Assembly: GCF_031581025.1 (NCBI RefSeq)
Contig: NZ_JAVLCA010000004.1
From: Salibaculum sp031581025
GTDB lineage: Bacteria; Pseudomonadota; Alphaproteobacteria; Rhodobacterales; Rhodobacteraceae
DNA: 64,000 bases
Direction: 5' to 3' (one strand)
Shown piece after piece: positions 41,987 to 51,377 of this stretch. Both the position numbers and the translations under genes were made by a program. The notes under the pieces were generated by a model, which made no database searches, was not told the DNA's origin, and saw only the letters and a list, made by a program, of their open reading frames with translations. Position 1 is the first letter of the stretch; every line of letters starts with the position of its first letter.

Positions 41987-43201
41987 ATGTCCCACACCAC
42001 GCAACGCCCGGCGGACACCTATTCGCCGCTCTATTTCCTGGCCTCGCTGGGGGCCGGTGGCCTTGCCGTCACCTTCTTCATGTACCTGATGTTCTGGGTC
42101 CCCCATCCCGGCCAGCCCGTGCCGATCTTCGAAGACATCCTGGCCGCCTTCCAGTCCGGCGGGCTGCCGCTCCAGGCCGCGATCGGGGTGGCCGTGACCG
42201 GCATTGCCGGCTTCGCCTTCCTGAATATCAAGTTGCTGCTCTGGAACCTGCGCCAGCTTTCGGCCTTCTCCAACACCGAGAAATTCGACAAGCTGGTCAA
42301 TTCCAACGCCGAGACCACGCTGCTGGCAATGCCGCTGGCGCTGGCCATGACGGTGAACGCCATGTTCATCCTCGGCCTTGTCTTCGTGCCCGGCCTCTGG
42401 GGGGTCGTCGAATACCTCTTCCCGATGGCGCTGGTCGCCTTCGCCCTGATCGGCTGGATCGCCTTCCGCCGCATCGGCGCCTTCCTGGGCCGCGTGTTGT
42501 CCGAAGGCGGCGTTTTCGACGTGACCGCGAACAACTCCTTCGCCCAGCTGCTGCCCGCCTTCGCGCTGTCCATGGTCGCCGTCGGCCTGGCCGCCCCTGC
42601 CGCCATGAGCACCGTGCCGCTGACCGTCGGCGTTTCGCTGATCCTGTCGATCACCGTGGGCACCATCGCCGCGCTCTATGCCGTGGTCGCCGCCGTGGTC
42701 GCCTTCAACTCGATGCTGCAGCATGGCACCGCCAAGGAAAGCGCCCCGACCCTGATGGTCGTCGTGCCGATCCTGACCGTCTTGGGCATCATGATGCTGC
42801 GCCAGAGCCACGGGCTGCACACCACCTTCGAGGCCACCGGCGCCCCGGCGGACAATCTTATGACGACGACCATGCTTCTGGCCGTGCAGGGTGTCTTCCT
42901 GGCGCTTGGCCTGCTGGTGCTGCGCCGCCAGGGCTACGCCGACGCCTACCTGCGCGGTGACGGCAACTCGCCCGGTGCCTATGCGCTGGTCTGCCCCGGT
43001 GTCGCGCTGTCGGTCATGACCCAATTCTGGATCAACAAGGGCCTTGTCGGTGCCGGCTTGATCGCCAAGTTCGGTGTCGCCTACTGGGCCTTCAGCGGCG
43101 TCGCCATCGCCTTCCAGGTGGCCATGATCGCCCTCGTCTTCCACCTGAACCGGCGCCACTTCCGCCGTCCGGCCGAGGGCCAGGCCGTGCCGGCCGAGTA
43201 A
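41987..43201 (+). CDS. TsoY-like integral membrane protein
   Basis: This 404-residue protein has about ten membrane helices and a short cytoplasmic N-terminus. It contains SPLYFLASLGAGGLAVTFF, MFWVPHPGQPVPIFEDI and NSNAETTLLAMPLALAMTVN, features of a family I recall as TsoY (seleno)proteins, related to the TehA/SLAC1 transporter fold. The protein has a single cysteine, in ALVCPGVAL. The family name and its link to selenoproteins come from memory and need a search. The ATG at 41987 with AGGAGG 5 bp upstream is preferred to an upstream start at 41927. A strong terminator follows 17 bp after the stop. Confidence 0.6.
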   Translation: MSHTTQRPADTYSPLYFLASLGAGGLAVTFFMYLMFWVPHPGQPVPIFEDILAAFQSGGLPLQAAIGVAVTGIAGFAFLNIKLLLWNLRQLSAFSNTEKFDKLVNSNAETTLLAMPLALAMTVNAMFILGLVFVPGLWGVVEYLFPMALVAFALIGWIAFRRIGAFLGRVLSEGGVFDVTANNSFAQLLPAFALSMVAVGLAAPAAMSTVPLTVGVSLILSITVGTIAALYAVVAAVVAFNSMLQHGTAKESAPTLMVVVPILTVLGIMMLRQSHGLHTTFEATGAPADNLMTTTMLLAVQGVFLALGLLVLRRQGYADAYLRGDGNSPGAYALVCPGVALSVMTQFWINKGLVGAGLIAKFGVAYWAFSGVAIAFQVAMIALVFHLNRRHFRRPAEGQAVPAE

Positions 43202-43218
43202 TATCCCTTCGGGACCGG

Positions 43219-43250
43219 AACGGGCGCGCCTCAGGGCGCGCCCGTTTTCT
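43219..43250 (+). terminator. Rho-independent terminator of the TsoY-like gene
   Basis: A perfect 12-bp stem AACGGGCGCGCC/GGCGCGCCCGTT with a 4-nt loop is followed by TTTTCT. It is between convergent genes, 18 bp after the TsoY-like stop. Confidence 0.9.
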
Positions 43251-43295
43251 TTCGGGTGTTCGCGCCACAGACGGGCCTACCGGGCAGACGGCCTG

Positions 43296-44942
43296 TCAGG
43301 TACCTTGCGAAACGTCGGACAACCGCATCGTCGGTGACAGCGCATCCGCGTCCACCTGCAGCTCGATCACGGCCAGTCTGCCCGCGTCCCGCGCCTGCAT
43401 GAAGGCCGCCGGGAAATCCGCCGTTGCCGTGACCGCCGCTCCGTGGCCGCCATAGGCGCGGGCGAGGGCGGCGAAATCCGGGTTGGCCAGCGCCGTGCCC
43501 GAGACCCGGCCGGGATAGTGCTTTTCCTGGTGCATCCGGATCGTGCCGTAGCGGCCATTGTTGACCACGATGACGATGGGCGTCGCCCCGTGCTGCATGG
43601 CCGTGGACATCTCGTTCAGGGTCATCTGGAAACATCCGTCACCCGCGAAACAGACGACCGACCGGCCCGGATGCTCCAGCGAGGCCGAGACCGCCGCCGG
43701 AAACCCGTATCCCATCGAACCGCTGGTTGGCGCCAGTTGCGTGCCATGCCGCTTGAAGCAGAAATGGCGATGCAGCCAGGCCGCGTAGTTGCCTGCGCCG
43801 TTGGTCAGGATCGCATCCTCGGGCAAGTTGTCGGACAGCCAGAGCACCACCTCTTCCAGCTTCACCTCGCCAGGGGTTTCCTGCGGCGCCACCCAGGCCT
43901 CGTAGTCGGCCCGCGCCGCTCGGGTCCAGTCGGACCAGTCCCGCCCGCAGGCGGGCAGGCGCGCCAGCGCACGGGTGAATGTGACCGCATCCGCCGTGAC
44001 CGCCAGATCAGGCTGATAGACTCGGCCCGGCTCGCCCGCATCGGAGTGAACGTGGCAAATCCGGCACTGCGGGGCGGCGGGATCGATCAGGGTATATCCC
44101 CGCGTTTCGATATCACCCAGCCGCGAGCCGATGACCAACAGCGCGTCCGCAGATCGGACCCGATCCGCAAGCGCAGGGTTCATGCCGACGTTCAGATCGC
44201 CCGCATAGCAGGGATGGCGATTGTCCAGATAGTCCTGCCGCCGGAACCCCAGCGCAACCGGCAGCCCCTGGGTTTCCGCGAAGGTCGCCAGATCCTGGGC
44301 CGCGTCGGGCGACCAGTGCGGTCCGCCGACCACCACCAAAGGGCGCTCGGCGCGGGAAAGCCAATCCAGCACATCTTCGGCGGTGCCGGCATGGGGCGGG
44401 GCGAGTTCCACCAGCGGCGCGCGGATCGCGGGCGGGTCGACCCGGGCCGACAGCATGTCCTCGGGCAGCGCCAGCACGACGGGGCCCGGCCGTCCGCTGA
44501 CCGCGACGGAAAAGGCCCGGGCGACATACTCGGGCAGGCGCTCGGTCTGATCGACTTCGGCCACCCATTTGGCCAACCCGCCGAACATCGCGCGATAGTC
44601 AACCTCCTGAAAGGCCTCCCGGTCGCGGTGGTCGCGGGCGACCTGTCCCACGAACATCACCATCGGCGTGCTGTCCTGCCGCGCGATATGAATGCCCGCA
44701 CTGGCATTGGTGGCACCGGGGCCGCGGGTCACGAAGCAGATGCCGGGCTGACCGGTCATCTTTCCATAGGCCTCGGCCATCATGGCGGCGCCGCCTTCCT
44801 GCCGGCAAACGATATTTGCGATGCCGCTGTCGCGCAGTCCGTCCAGCGCGGCGAGAAAGCTCTCGCCCGGCACCGAAAAGACCCGCCGCACCCCGAGCCG
44901 CTGCAACTGCTTCACCAGGATTTCACCACCGTGACAGGCCAT
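43296..44942 (-). CDS. Thiamine diphosphate-dependent enzyme (acetolactate synthase-like)
   Basis: This 548-residue protein has the three domains of the ThDP family: an N-terminal domain with the catalytic Glu in CRQEGGAAMMAEAYGK and ITRGPGATNAS-like sequence, a central FAD/regulatory-like domain, and a C-terminal ThDP domain (GSMGYGFPAAVSASLEHP, GDGCFQMTLNEMSTA...VNNGRYGTIR). The family includes acetolactate synthase large subunits, benzoylformate decarboxylase, glyoxylate carboligase and related enzymes. No small regulatory subunit gene is adjacent, so it is not a standard ilvBN pair. The substrate is unresolved. Confidence 0.85.
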   Translation of the reverse strand: MACHGGEILVKQLQRLGVRRVFSVPGESFLAALDGLRDSGIANIVCRQEGGAAMMAEAYGKMTGQPGICFVTRGPGATNASAGIHIARQDSTPMVMFVGQVARDHRDREAFQEVDYRAMFGGLAKWVAEVDQTERLPEYVARAFSVAVSGRPGPVVLALPEDMLSARVDPPAIRAPLVELAPPHAGTAEDVLDWLSRAERPLVVVGGPHWSPDAAQDLATFAETQGLPVALGFRRQDYLDNRHPCYAGDLNVGMNPALADRVRSADALLVIGSRLGDIETRGYTLIDPAAPQCRICHVHSDAGEPGRVYQPDLAVTADAVTFTRALARLPACGRDWSDWTRAARADYEAWVAPQETPGEVKLEEVVLWLSDNLPEDAILTNGAGNYAAWLHRHFCFKRHGTQLAPTSGSMGYGFPAAVSASLEHPGRSVVCFAGDGCFQMTLNEMSTAMQHGATPIVIVVNNGRYGTIRMHQEKHYPGRVSGTALANPDFAALARAYGGHGAAVTATADFPAAFMQARDAGRLAVIELQVDADALSPTMRLSDVSQGT

Positions 44943-45049
44943 GCCGCCCCCCTTTCGCGATTTCGCACAACCATGTGTCAGTCTCCGCGGGGTGGCAAGG
45001 CGGCGACGAACGCCTATTCTCGCGGAAACGAAATCAACGAGAGACCCCT

Positions 45050-45583
45050 ATGTCCTATCTGCTCGGCCTTTCAGGCGCGCTCCGCCAGGCCTCGACCAAC
45101 ACCAAGCTGATGCGCGCGGCGGCCCGTATCTATGATCCTGCCGAATTCGCCGAGGGCGACCTGGACCTGCCGCTCTACAATGGCGATGTCGAGGCTCAGG
45201 GCCTGCCCGACAAGGTGCAGACCCTGTCCAACCAGATCGCCGGGGCCGAGGCTGTCATCATCTCCTGCCCGGAATACAACAAGGCGCTGTCGGGGGTGAT
45301 GAAGAACGCCCTCGACTGGGTCAGCCGCACCAAGGGCAGCCCCTGGCGTGACAAGCCTGTGGCCATCATGTCGGCAACGGCCGGACGCGCGGGCGGCGAA
45401 CGGTCGCAATCTTCGCTGCGGCTTTGCCTCAACCCATTCCGTCCCATTGTGATCCCGGGGCCGGAGGTCCTGATCGCGGGCAGCAGCGAGGCCTTCGACG
45501 AGAATGGCGAGCTGATCAACGCCGCCTCGGTCAGGATGCTGACCGATCTGATGGATCAACTGCGGGCCATGGCGCGCGGCTAA
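45050..45583 (+). CDS. NADPH-dependent FMN reductase family protein
   Basis: The 177-residue protein is a flavodoxin-fold reductase, with LLGLSGALRQASTNTKLMRAA (phosphate-binding loop) and SCPEYNKALSGVMKNALDWVSR at the FMN site. It is close to the ChrR/azoreductase-like NAD(P)H:quinone reductases. The ATG at 45050 is chosen; the upstream frame overlaps the ThDP gene region. Its stop overlaps the convergent FAD oxidoreductase gene by 4 bp. Confidence 0.88.
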   Translation: MSYLLGLSGALRQASTNTKLMRAAARIYDPAEFAEGDLDLPLYNGDVEAQGLPDKVQTLSNQIAGAEAVIISCPEYNKALSGVMKNALDWVSRTKGSPWRDKPVAIMSATAGRAGGERSQSSLRLCLNPFRPIVIPGPEVLIAGSSEAFDENGELINAASVRMLTDLMDQLRAMARG

Positions 45584-46611
45584 AGGCTGGCGCGGGGATC
45601 GAACCCCGCCGGGATGCGGTCTTGGCCTTCCAGCACGAGGTCGGCCATGACCTCACCCGCCAGCGGGGCCATGCCAAAGCCGATCTTGAACCCGCCATTG
45701 GCGAGAAAGTCGCCCTCCCGGAACGGGTGCCGCCCGAGCATCGGCGCACGGGTGCGGCTGCGCGGGCGCACCCCGGCCCAGCGCCGGATTTCCCGTGCCT
45801 CGGCCAGGGCGGGCACGGCGGTACGGGCGCGGGCCAGCAGGACATCGCATTGGGAATCGGTGGTGTCGGCGGCGGCGAAGTCACGCTCGGTCGTCGACCC
45901 TATGGCAACCGTTCCGCCTGCATGTGGCACGATATGCAGCCCCTCCACGAAGAGCTGCGGCATGGTGGCTGCGTCATGCCCCAGCAGCAGGGCCTGACCC
46001 TTGATCCCGGTCCCGACAAGGCGGGTGTGCCGGGCGGTCATGTCTTCGAGGCCGCGCCAGCCCGTGGCCCAGACAACCTGCCCCTCGGCCCTGCCCCCGG
46101 TCGCGATCTCACCGCCCTTGGCGCGAAGGGCCGCGGCCAGCGCATCGCAGGCCTGCCGCGGGTGCAGCCGCCCCGTCAGCGTGTCGTGGATCAGATAGCC
46201 GGTCGGCGTTGCCGGCGCCCAGTCGTCGTCGGGGCGCTCGATCACGTCCCATGCCGCACGGCCCTGCCACAGCCGCGCCGCGCTTTCGGCCCGCGTGCGG
46301 GCGAGCGCCAAGGCACCGGCATCCGCCAAAGGCTGCCAGCGCCCGGTGCGGGCATAGCCGGGAGACAGGCCGCCAACCGCCTCGACTTCACCCCAGAAGT
46401 CCGCGCCCATCAGAAGGCTCTCCAGCTGAAACGCCTTCTTCTCGTTCCACTGCTCGGGCACATGCGGGGCCAGCGCGCCGACGATCCCGCCCGAGGCCCC
46501 GGCACCCACGCCGTCGGGGTCGATCACGCGGACAGCGGCGCCGCGCCGGGCACAGCACCAGGCCACCGACAGGCCAAAGGCCCCGGCCCCGAACACGGTC
46601 ACGTCCACCAT
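45580..46611 (-). CDS. FAD-dependent oxidoreductase (possible MnmC C-terminal-type protein)
   Basis: This 343-residue protein has a Rossmann FAD motif (VTVFGAGAFGLSVAWCCARRG) at the N-terminus and DAAO-like substrate domain sequence, ending in the WAGVRPRSRTRAPMLG and LANGGFKIGFGMAPLAGEVMADLVLEG block of glycine oxidase/MnmC-like proteins. It is divergent from mnmD (57-bp gap). In E. coli the MnmD and FAD domains are fused in MnmC, so this gene may supply the FAD step converting cmnm5U to nm5U. An amino-acid oxidase role is the alternative. The ATG at 46611 is chosen by the domain start; the open frame to 47232 runs over mnmD. Confidence 0.75.
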   Translation of the reverse strand: MVDVTVFGAGAFGLSVAWCCARRGAAVRVIDPDGVGAGASGGIVGALAPHVPEQWNEKKAFQLESLLMGADFWGEVEAVGGLSPGYARTGRWQPLADAGALALARTRAESAARLWQGRAAWDVIERPDDDWAPATPTGYLIHDTLTGRLHPRQACDALAAALRAKGGEIATGGRAEGQVVWATGWRGLEDMTARHTRLVGTGIKGQALLLGHDAATMPQLFVEGLHIVPHAGGTVAIGSTTERDFAAADTTDSQCDVLLARARTAVPALAEAREIRRWAGVRPRSRTRAPMLGRHPFREGDFLANGGFKIGFGMAPLAGEVMADLVLEGQDRIPAGFDPRASL

Positions 46612-46668
46612 TGCCAATCCCCCGTTTTCCGACGCATCTTCGCGGCCAAGGCCATAGGACAGATGATC

Positions 46669-47322
46669 ATGACAGACCAGCGGGCACAGATCGACTGGCG
46701 CGCGGGGCACATCCCCGTCTCGACGCGCTTCGACGATCCCTATTTCTCGCTGGAGGATGGCCCGGCCGAGACGGCGCACGTCTTTCTTGCAGGCAATGAC
46801 CTGCCCGCGCGGTTCTGCGCCGGGTTCCGTATCGGTGAGCTCGGGTTCGGGACGGGTCTGAACTTTCTTGTCGCGCTGGCGGCCTTCCGGGCAGCAGGCC
46901 TCTCGGGCCGCCTGCACTTCATCAGCTTCGAGGCCTACCCCATGGCGCCCGCCGACCTGCGGCAGGCGCTTGCCGCCTATCCCGACCTGCCCGGCGCGAT
47001 GTTGACCGACGGCGTGCCAGAGGCGCTGGATGGGCCGGATTTCAGCCTGCGGGTGATCCTCGGAGACGCCCGAGAGACCCTGCCCCTCTGGCCCGGCCGC
47101 GCCGATGCCTGGTTTCTCGACGGCTTTTCCCCAGCCAAGAACCCCGAACTTTGGGGGCCGGACCTGATGACGCAAGTGGCCCGCCACACCGCCCCCGGCG
47201 GCACGGCGGCAACCTATACCGCTGCCGGCCACGTGCGCCGCGCACTAGAGGCGGCCGGTTTCGAGGTCAGCCGTGCGCCCGGGTATGGGCGCAAGCGCCA
47301 CATGACGCGGGCAAGGCGCTGA
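46669..47322 (+). CDS. mnmD: tRNA 5-aminomethyl-2-thiouridine methyltransferase, MnmD-type
   Basis: The 217-residue protein is a SAM-dependent methyltransferase for the last step of mnm5(s2)U34 modification in tRNA. It has VFLAGNDLPARF, the SAM loop IGELGFGTGLNFLVALAAF, ISFEAYPM, and the signature ADAWFLDGFSPAKNPELWGPDL, matching the N-terminal half of E. coli MnmC. The ATG at 46669 has AGGA about 10 bp upstream; an in-frame ATG at 46663 is the alternative. Its stop overlaps the DMT start by one base (TGATG). Confidence 0.9.
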   Translation: MTDQRAQIDWRAGHIPVSTRFDDPYFSLEDGPAETAHVFLAGNDLPARFCAGFRIGELGFGTGLNFLVALAAFRAAGLSGRLHFISFEAYPMAPADLRQALAAYPDLPGAMLTDGVPEALDGPDFSLRVILGDARETLPLWPGRADAWFLDGFSPAKNPELWGPDLMTQVARHTAPGGTAATYTAAGHVRRALEAAGFEVSRAPGYGRKRHMTRARR

Positions 47323-48185
47323 TGCAGTCCAACCCCCGCCTTGGCATCCTGCTGATGATCGCCACCACCTTCGTCTTTGCCATGCAGGACGGGATCAGCC
47401 GCCACCTGGCGCGCGAATACAACGTGATGATGATCGTCATGATCCGCTACTGGTTCTTCGGGCTTTTCGTCATGGCCATCGCGCGGCGGCAGGCCGGGTC
47501 GATCCGGGGTGCCGCCCGCACCACACAGCCCGCGTTGCAGATCTTACGAGGGCTTCTGCTGGCCGCCGAAATCTGCGTGATGGTGCTGGCCTTCGTCTAT
47601 CTCGGGCTGGTGGAAAGCCACGCAGTCTTTGCCTGCTATCCATTGCTGATCGCGGCGCTGTCGGGCCCGGTGCTGGGGGAAGGTGTCGGCTGGCGGCGCT
47701 GGCTGGCCATCGGTGTGGGCTTCCTCGGCGTGCTGATCATCCTGCAACCGGGGATCACCGTGTTCCGGCCCGCTGCGGTGATCCCGCTGATCGCGGCCAC
47801 GATGTTCGCGCTCTATGGCCTGCTGACACGCTATGCCGCACGGCGCGACAGTGCCGCCACCTCGTTCTTCTGGACCGGGGTCAGCGGCATGGGCGCCCTG
47901 ACACTGGCAGGTGTCTGGTTCTGGGAGTCGATGAGCGCCCCCGACTGGGGCTGGATGGGGACGCTCTGCATCACCGGTGCGTTGGGGCATTTCCTGCTCA
48001 TCAAGACCTACGAGGTCGCCGAGGCCAGCGCCGTGCAGCCCTTCGCCTACCTGCAACTGGTCTTTGCGTCGGCACTGGGGCTTGCGGTGTTCGACGAAAC
48101 GCTCGCCCCGAACGTCGCCATCGGCGCCGCCATCGTCGTGGGCGCCGGGCTGTTCACGCTATTGCGCACCCGTCGCGGCGCCTGA
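47322..48185 (+). CDS. DMT/EamA family transporter
   Basis: This 287-residue protein has about ten helices and two EamA repeats: RLGILLMIATTFVFAMQDGISRHLAR opens the first, and a second half contains GHFLLIKTYEVAEASAVQPFAYLQL. Such proteins are metabolite or drug/metabolite exporters with no predictable substrate. Translation is coupled to mnmD by TGATG. Its last 27 bp overlap the convergent Slt gene. Confidence 0.87.
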   Translation: MQSNPRLGILLMIATTFVFAMQDGISRHLAREYNVMMIVMIRYWFFGLFVMAIARRQAGSIRGAARTTQPALQILRGLLLAAEICVMVLAFVYLGLVESHAVFACYPLLIAALSGPVLGEGVGWRRWLAIGVGFLGVLIILQPGITVFRPAAVIPLIAATMFALYGLLTRYAARRDSAATSFFWTGVSGMGALTLAGVWFWESMSAPDWGWMGTLCITGALGHFLLIKTYEVAEASAVQPFAYLQLVFASALGLAVFDETLAPNVAIGAAIVVGAGLFTLLRTRRGA

Positions 48186-50216
48186 AAGGTTGGACGGGCG
48201 CAGCCGCGGCCTGAGATCGGGCAGGCCCAGCGCCTCGGGCCGCAGGCGGGGCCGTATCACCGGCGCGGCACCGCGCAGCAGGTCGCGGAATGCCACCGGG
48301 CCGGTTTCCCCGGTCAGCCGGGCGCGGTAGACGGGAATGCCCTCGGTGACCCGCATGACGTAGTTCCGCGTCTCGCGGAAGGGGATGTGCTCGATCCAGT
48401 CGACCACGTCCATGTCACCGCGCCGCGGGTCGCCACGCTCCGAAATCCAGCTGCGCGCCCGGCCCGGCCCGGCATTGTACCCCACGGCGATCAAGACCGG
48501 GCTGTCCCCGAATTCACCGCGCAGATAATCCAGGTAGGCGGCGCCCAGCCGTGCGTTGTAGGGCCAGTCCACCACCAGGCGCGCCCGCGAATAGGGCAGA
48601 TCGAGCGCCCGGGCCATGTCCTGCGCAGTGCCTGGCATCAACTGCATCAGGCCCAGCGCCCCCACGGCGCTGCCCGCATCCGTGCGAAACTCGCTTTCCT
48701 GCCGCGCGATGGACAGGGCCAGGGCCGGTTCGACCGGCAGGTGCATCTCGGCCAAGGGATGCACCGGGAAATGGTGATCCTGCACGAGCAGATCCCGGCG
48801 CAGGGCGGATTTCGCCACCATGACTGTGAAGAAGGGCTCGTCCAGCTCCATCAGCAGGTCACCCATCTGGCCCACCTCCTGCCGGTCGAGGTCACGCGCG
48901 AGGTCGGCGAGGAACAGCACCGCGAGGCCACGCTCCTCGCCCGCCAGCAACAGCATGGCGGCGCGGAACCTGTCATCGGTCACGAAGGACGCATCCCGCC
49001 AGTCGGCAAACCCCTCGCCCCCCGCAAGGGCCGCGTCCAGCGGTTGGCCCAGACGCTCCGAGGCCAGCAACCCGTAAAAGGTCGTCTGATGCTGTGCGGC
49101 ACGGGAAAAGGCGGCACGGGCGGCCTCGCTATCGCCCAGCGCCTCATGGGCACGGCCCAACCAGTAGCCCGCGCGGCCTGTCGAGATCGGCGTCGAGACC
49201 GCCGCTGCGAAGGTCTCGAAATGGCGCAGGGCCAGGGCGGGATCGTCCAGGTAGGTCAGCGCAAGATAGCCCGAGAGCCACTCCAGGTCGGCGAAGGACG
49301 CGCCATCGTCCAGAAAATGCTTGCTGGCCAACTCATAGGCGACGCGCGGTTCGCCTTCACGCATCTGCCAGCGCGCGAGGATCCGCCGCCAGCTGGCCCA
49401 GCGCCAGGGATGGACCAGCGCCTCGGCACTGACCGACCGCGCGCGCAGCAGGGCCACAGCGTCGGTCCAGTCACCGCGTCCGGCAAGCCAATTGAACCTG
49501 TCATAGGCCAGCGCCGGATCATCCCGCATATCCTCCGGCACAGCTTCCAGCCGGTCGGGCAGGTCTTCGGCGCCCTCGATATAGCCGATGCGGGCGTGGG
49601 CCAGGGCGCGGGCCTCGTCGGTCAGCAGGGGCAGCAGACGGGTGGTATCCTCGGCCCGCCAGCGCCAGAGCATCCTGTCGGCCCGTTCGGCGTGATGGGG
49701 GGCCAGCACCTCAGGATAATCCGCAAATAGCGCCGCGAACCCTTCCTCGGAAAGGCCTTGCGTCGTCCACAGGTCGATCAGCATCGCCTCGGCCTCCTCC
49801 GCGCGGCCCGCCTCGGCAAGAGCCTTTGCATAGGCCAGCGCGCCGCTGCCGGTTTCGGTCCTGCGCCCTTCGAAGAAGGCCAGAACCCGGTCGGTCGGCA
49901 CGGTGTCGTCGATCAGGCCCTCGGCGGCCTCGCGCGCGGCATCCAGTCCGGGCCAGTCGGCCCGCGCCGCCAGGAAAGCCGGGTATTCGGCGAAGACAGC
50001 ATCGCCCGCGCGCAGGCGCAGCCAGGTGATCAGGTCGCGCCCGAGGTCGTCCCCGATATCATCCTGGTCTTCCATCAGGGCATAGGCGGTTTGCCAGTCG
50101 CCCGCCTCAGCCGCAGCAAAGGCCGCCACGGCAGGGGCCGCATCGCCGCCCTCCTGTGCCGTGGCCGGGGCGCACAGGCATAGCCAGACCCCCAGGGCCG
50201 CCAATATCTGCCGCAT
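48159..50216 (-). CDS. Slt70-type lytic transglycosylase
   Basis: This 685-residue periplasmic enzyme has a signal peptide (LGVWLCLCAPATA), a long alpha-superhelical U-domain and linker domain (TPR-like repeats, about residues 30-470), and a C-terminal SLT_1 domain. The catalytic Glu is in SIARQESEFRTDAGSAVGALG, followed by LMQLMPGTAQDMAR and VGYNAGPGRARSW. The family cleaves glycan strands to 1,6-anhydro sugars and takes part in cell-wall turnover. The ATG at 50216 was chosen for the signal peptide; an upstream start at 50249 adds 11 residues. The 3' end overlaps the DMT gene by 27 bp. Confidence 0.92.
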   Translation of the reverse strand: MRQILAALGVWLCLCAPATAQEGGDAAPAVAAFAAAEAGDWQTAYALMEDQDDIGDDLGRDLITWLRLRAGDAVFAEYPAFLAARADWPGLDAAREAAEGLIDDTVPTDRVLAFFEGRRTETGSGALAYAKALAEAGRAEEAEAMLIDLWTTQGLSEEGFAALFADYPEVLAPHHAERADRMLWRWRAEDTTRLLPLLTDEARALAHARIGYIEGAEDLPDRLEAVPEDMRDDPALAYDRFNWLAGRGDWTDAVALLRARSVSAEALVHPWRWASWRRILARWQMREGEPRVAYELASKHFLDDGASFADLEWLSGYLALTYLDDPALALRHFETFAAAVSTPISTGRAGYWLGRAHEALGDSEAARAAFSRAAQHQTTFYGLLASERLGQPLDAALAGGEGFADWRDASFVTDDRFRAAMLLLAGEERGLAVLFLADLARDLDRQEVGQMGDLLMELDEPFFTVMVAKSALRRDLLVQDHHFPVHPLAEMHLPVEPALALSIARQESEFRTDAGSAVGALGLMQLMPGTAQDMARALDLPYSRARLVVDWPYNARLGAAYLDYLRGEFGDSPVLIAVGYNAGPGRARSWISERGDPRRGDMDVVDWIEHIPFRETRNYVMRVTEGIPVYRARLTGETGPVAFRDLLRGAAPVIRPRLRPEALGLPDLRPRLRPSNLSGAATGAQ

Positions 50217-50367
50217 GTTTCGCCCCTTCCGACGCCGGTTAAACAGCATGCTAGCGCCATCGCGCCGGACCGCAATTCACAAACTTGGCAAAGGCGGAAA
50301 ACCGCACTAGGGTCCGCGCGATTTAACTGCCGGGCAATCCTGCCCGCACCACGGAAGGAAGCGTGTC

Positions 50368-51240
50368 ATGATCAAGGGGTCCATTCCCGCCCTCGTCACG
50401 CCGTTCAAGGACGGCCAGCTCGATCTTGAAACGCTGAAGATGCTGGTAGACTGGCATGTCGATCAGGGCAGCCACGGAATCGTGCCGGTGGGCACCACGG
50501 GCGAAAGCCCGACGCTGAGTCATGCCGAGCACGACCGCGTCGTCGCCGAGGTGATCGCCGTCGCCGCCGGGCGCATCCCGGTGATCGCCGGGGCCGGGTC
50601 CAACAACACCGCCGAGACCGTGCGCCTGGTGAAGGCTGCGAAAGCGGCCGGGGCCGACGCCGCCCTTGTCGTGACGCCCTATTACAACAAGCCCACGCAG
50701 AAAGGCCTGATCGCCCATTACACGGCCGCCGCCGACTGCGGCCTGCCGATCATCATCTACAATATCCCGGGTCGGTCTGTCGTGGACATGAGCCCGGCGA
50801 CAATGGGCGAACTGTCCCGTCACCCCAACATCATCGGGGTCAAGGACGCCACCGGCGACCTGGCCCGGGTGCCCCGGCAACGGATCACTTGCGGTGCGGA
50901 TTTCATCCAGGTTTCCGGCGAGGACGCCACGGCTCTGGGCTTCAACGCCCATGGCGGCACCGGCTGCATCTCGGTCACGGCCAATGTGGCGCCCAAGCTG
51001 TGTTCCGAGATGCAGGAGGCCACGCTGGCCGGCGATTTCGAAACGGCGCTGCAGATCACCGACCGGCTGATGCCGCTGCATATCGCCATCTTCGAAGAGC
51101 CGGGCCTGGTCGGCGCCAAATACGGCATGTCCCTGCTGGGGCTCTGCGACGCCGAAGTGCGGTCGCCGCTGGCCCCGCTTGAAGACAGCACCAAGACCCA
51201 CATCCGCGACGGCATGGTTCATGCGGGCCTGTTGAACTAG
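50368..51240 (+). CDS. dapA: 4-hydroxy-tetrahydrodipicolinate synthase
   Basis: DapA condenses pyruvate with aspartate semialdehyde for lysine and meso-diaminopimelate. The 290-residue TIM barrel has GSIPALVTPFKDG, GTTGESPTLSHAEH, YYNKPTQKGLIAHY with the catalytic Tyr, YNIPGRSVVDM and the Schiff-base Lys in GVKDATGDL. A strong AAGGAAG site precedes the ATG. The 151-bp gap to the divergent slt gene is unremarkable. Confidence 0.96.
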   Translation: MIKGSIPALVTPFKDGQLDLETLKMLVDWHVDQGSHGIVPVGTTGESPTLSHAEHDRVVAEVIAVAAGRIPVIAGAGSNNTAETVRLVKAAKAAGADAALVVTPYYNKPTQKGLIAHYTAAADCGLPIIIYNIPGRSVVDMSPATMGELSRHPNIIGVKDATGDLARVPRQRITCGADFIQVSGEDATALGFNAHGGTGCISVTANVAPKLCSEMQEATLAGDFETALQITDRLMPLHIAIFEEPGLVGAKYGMSLLGLCDAEVRSPLAPLEDSTKTHIRDGMVHAGLLN

Positions 51241-51377
51241 GCCCGCCGCCGGGCGATCGCGCCCCGCCCCGGCCCGTCCACGACGTGTGAGACCAAGTGC
51301 CGGCCGGGGATCGAGCGGCGGTCGCCACGGGCCGGACCGCTTGTGCACGCTGGCCCCATGGCCTATCTCACCACTCC

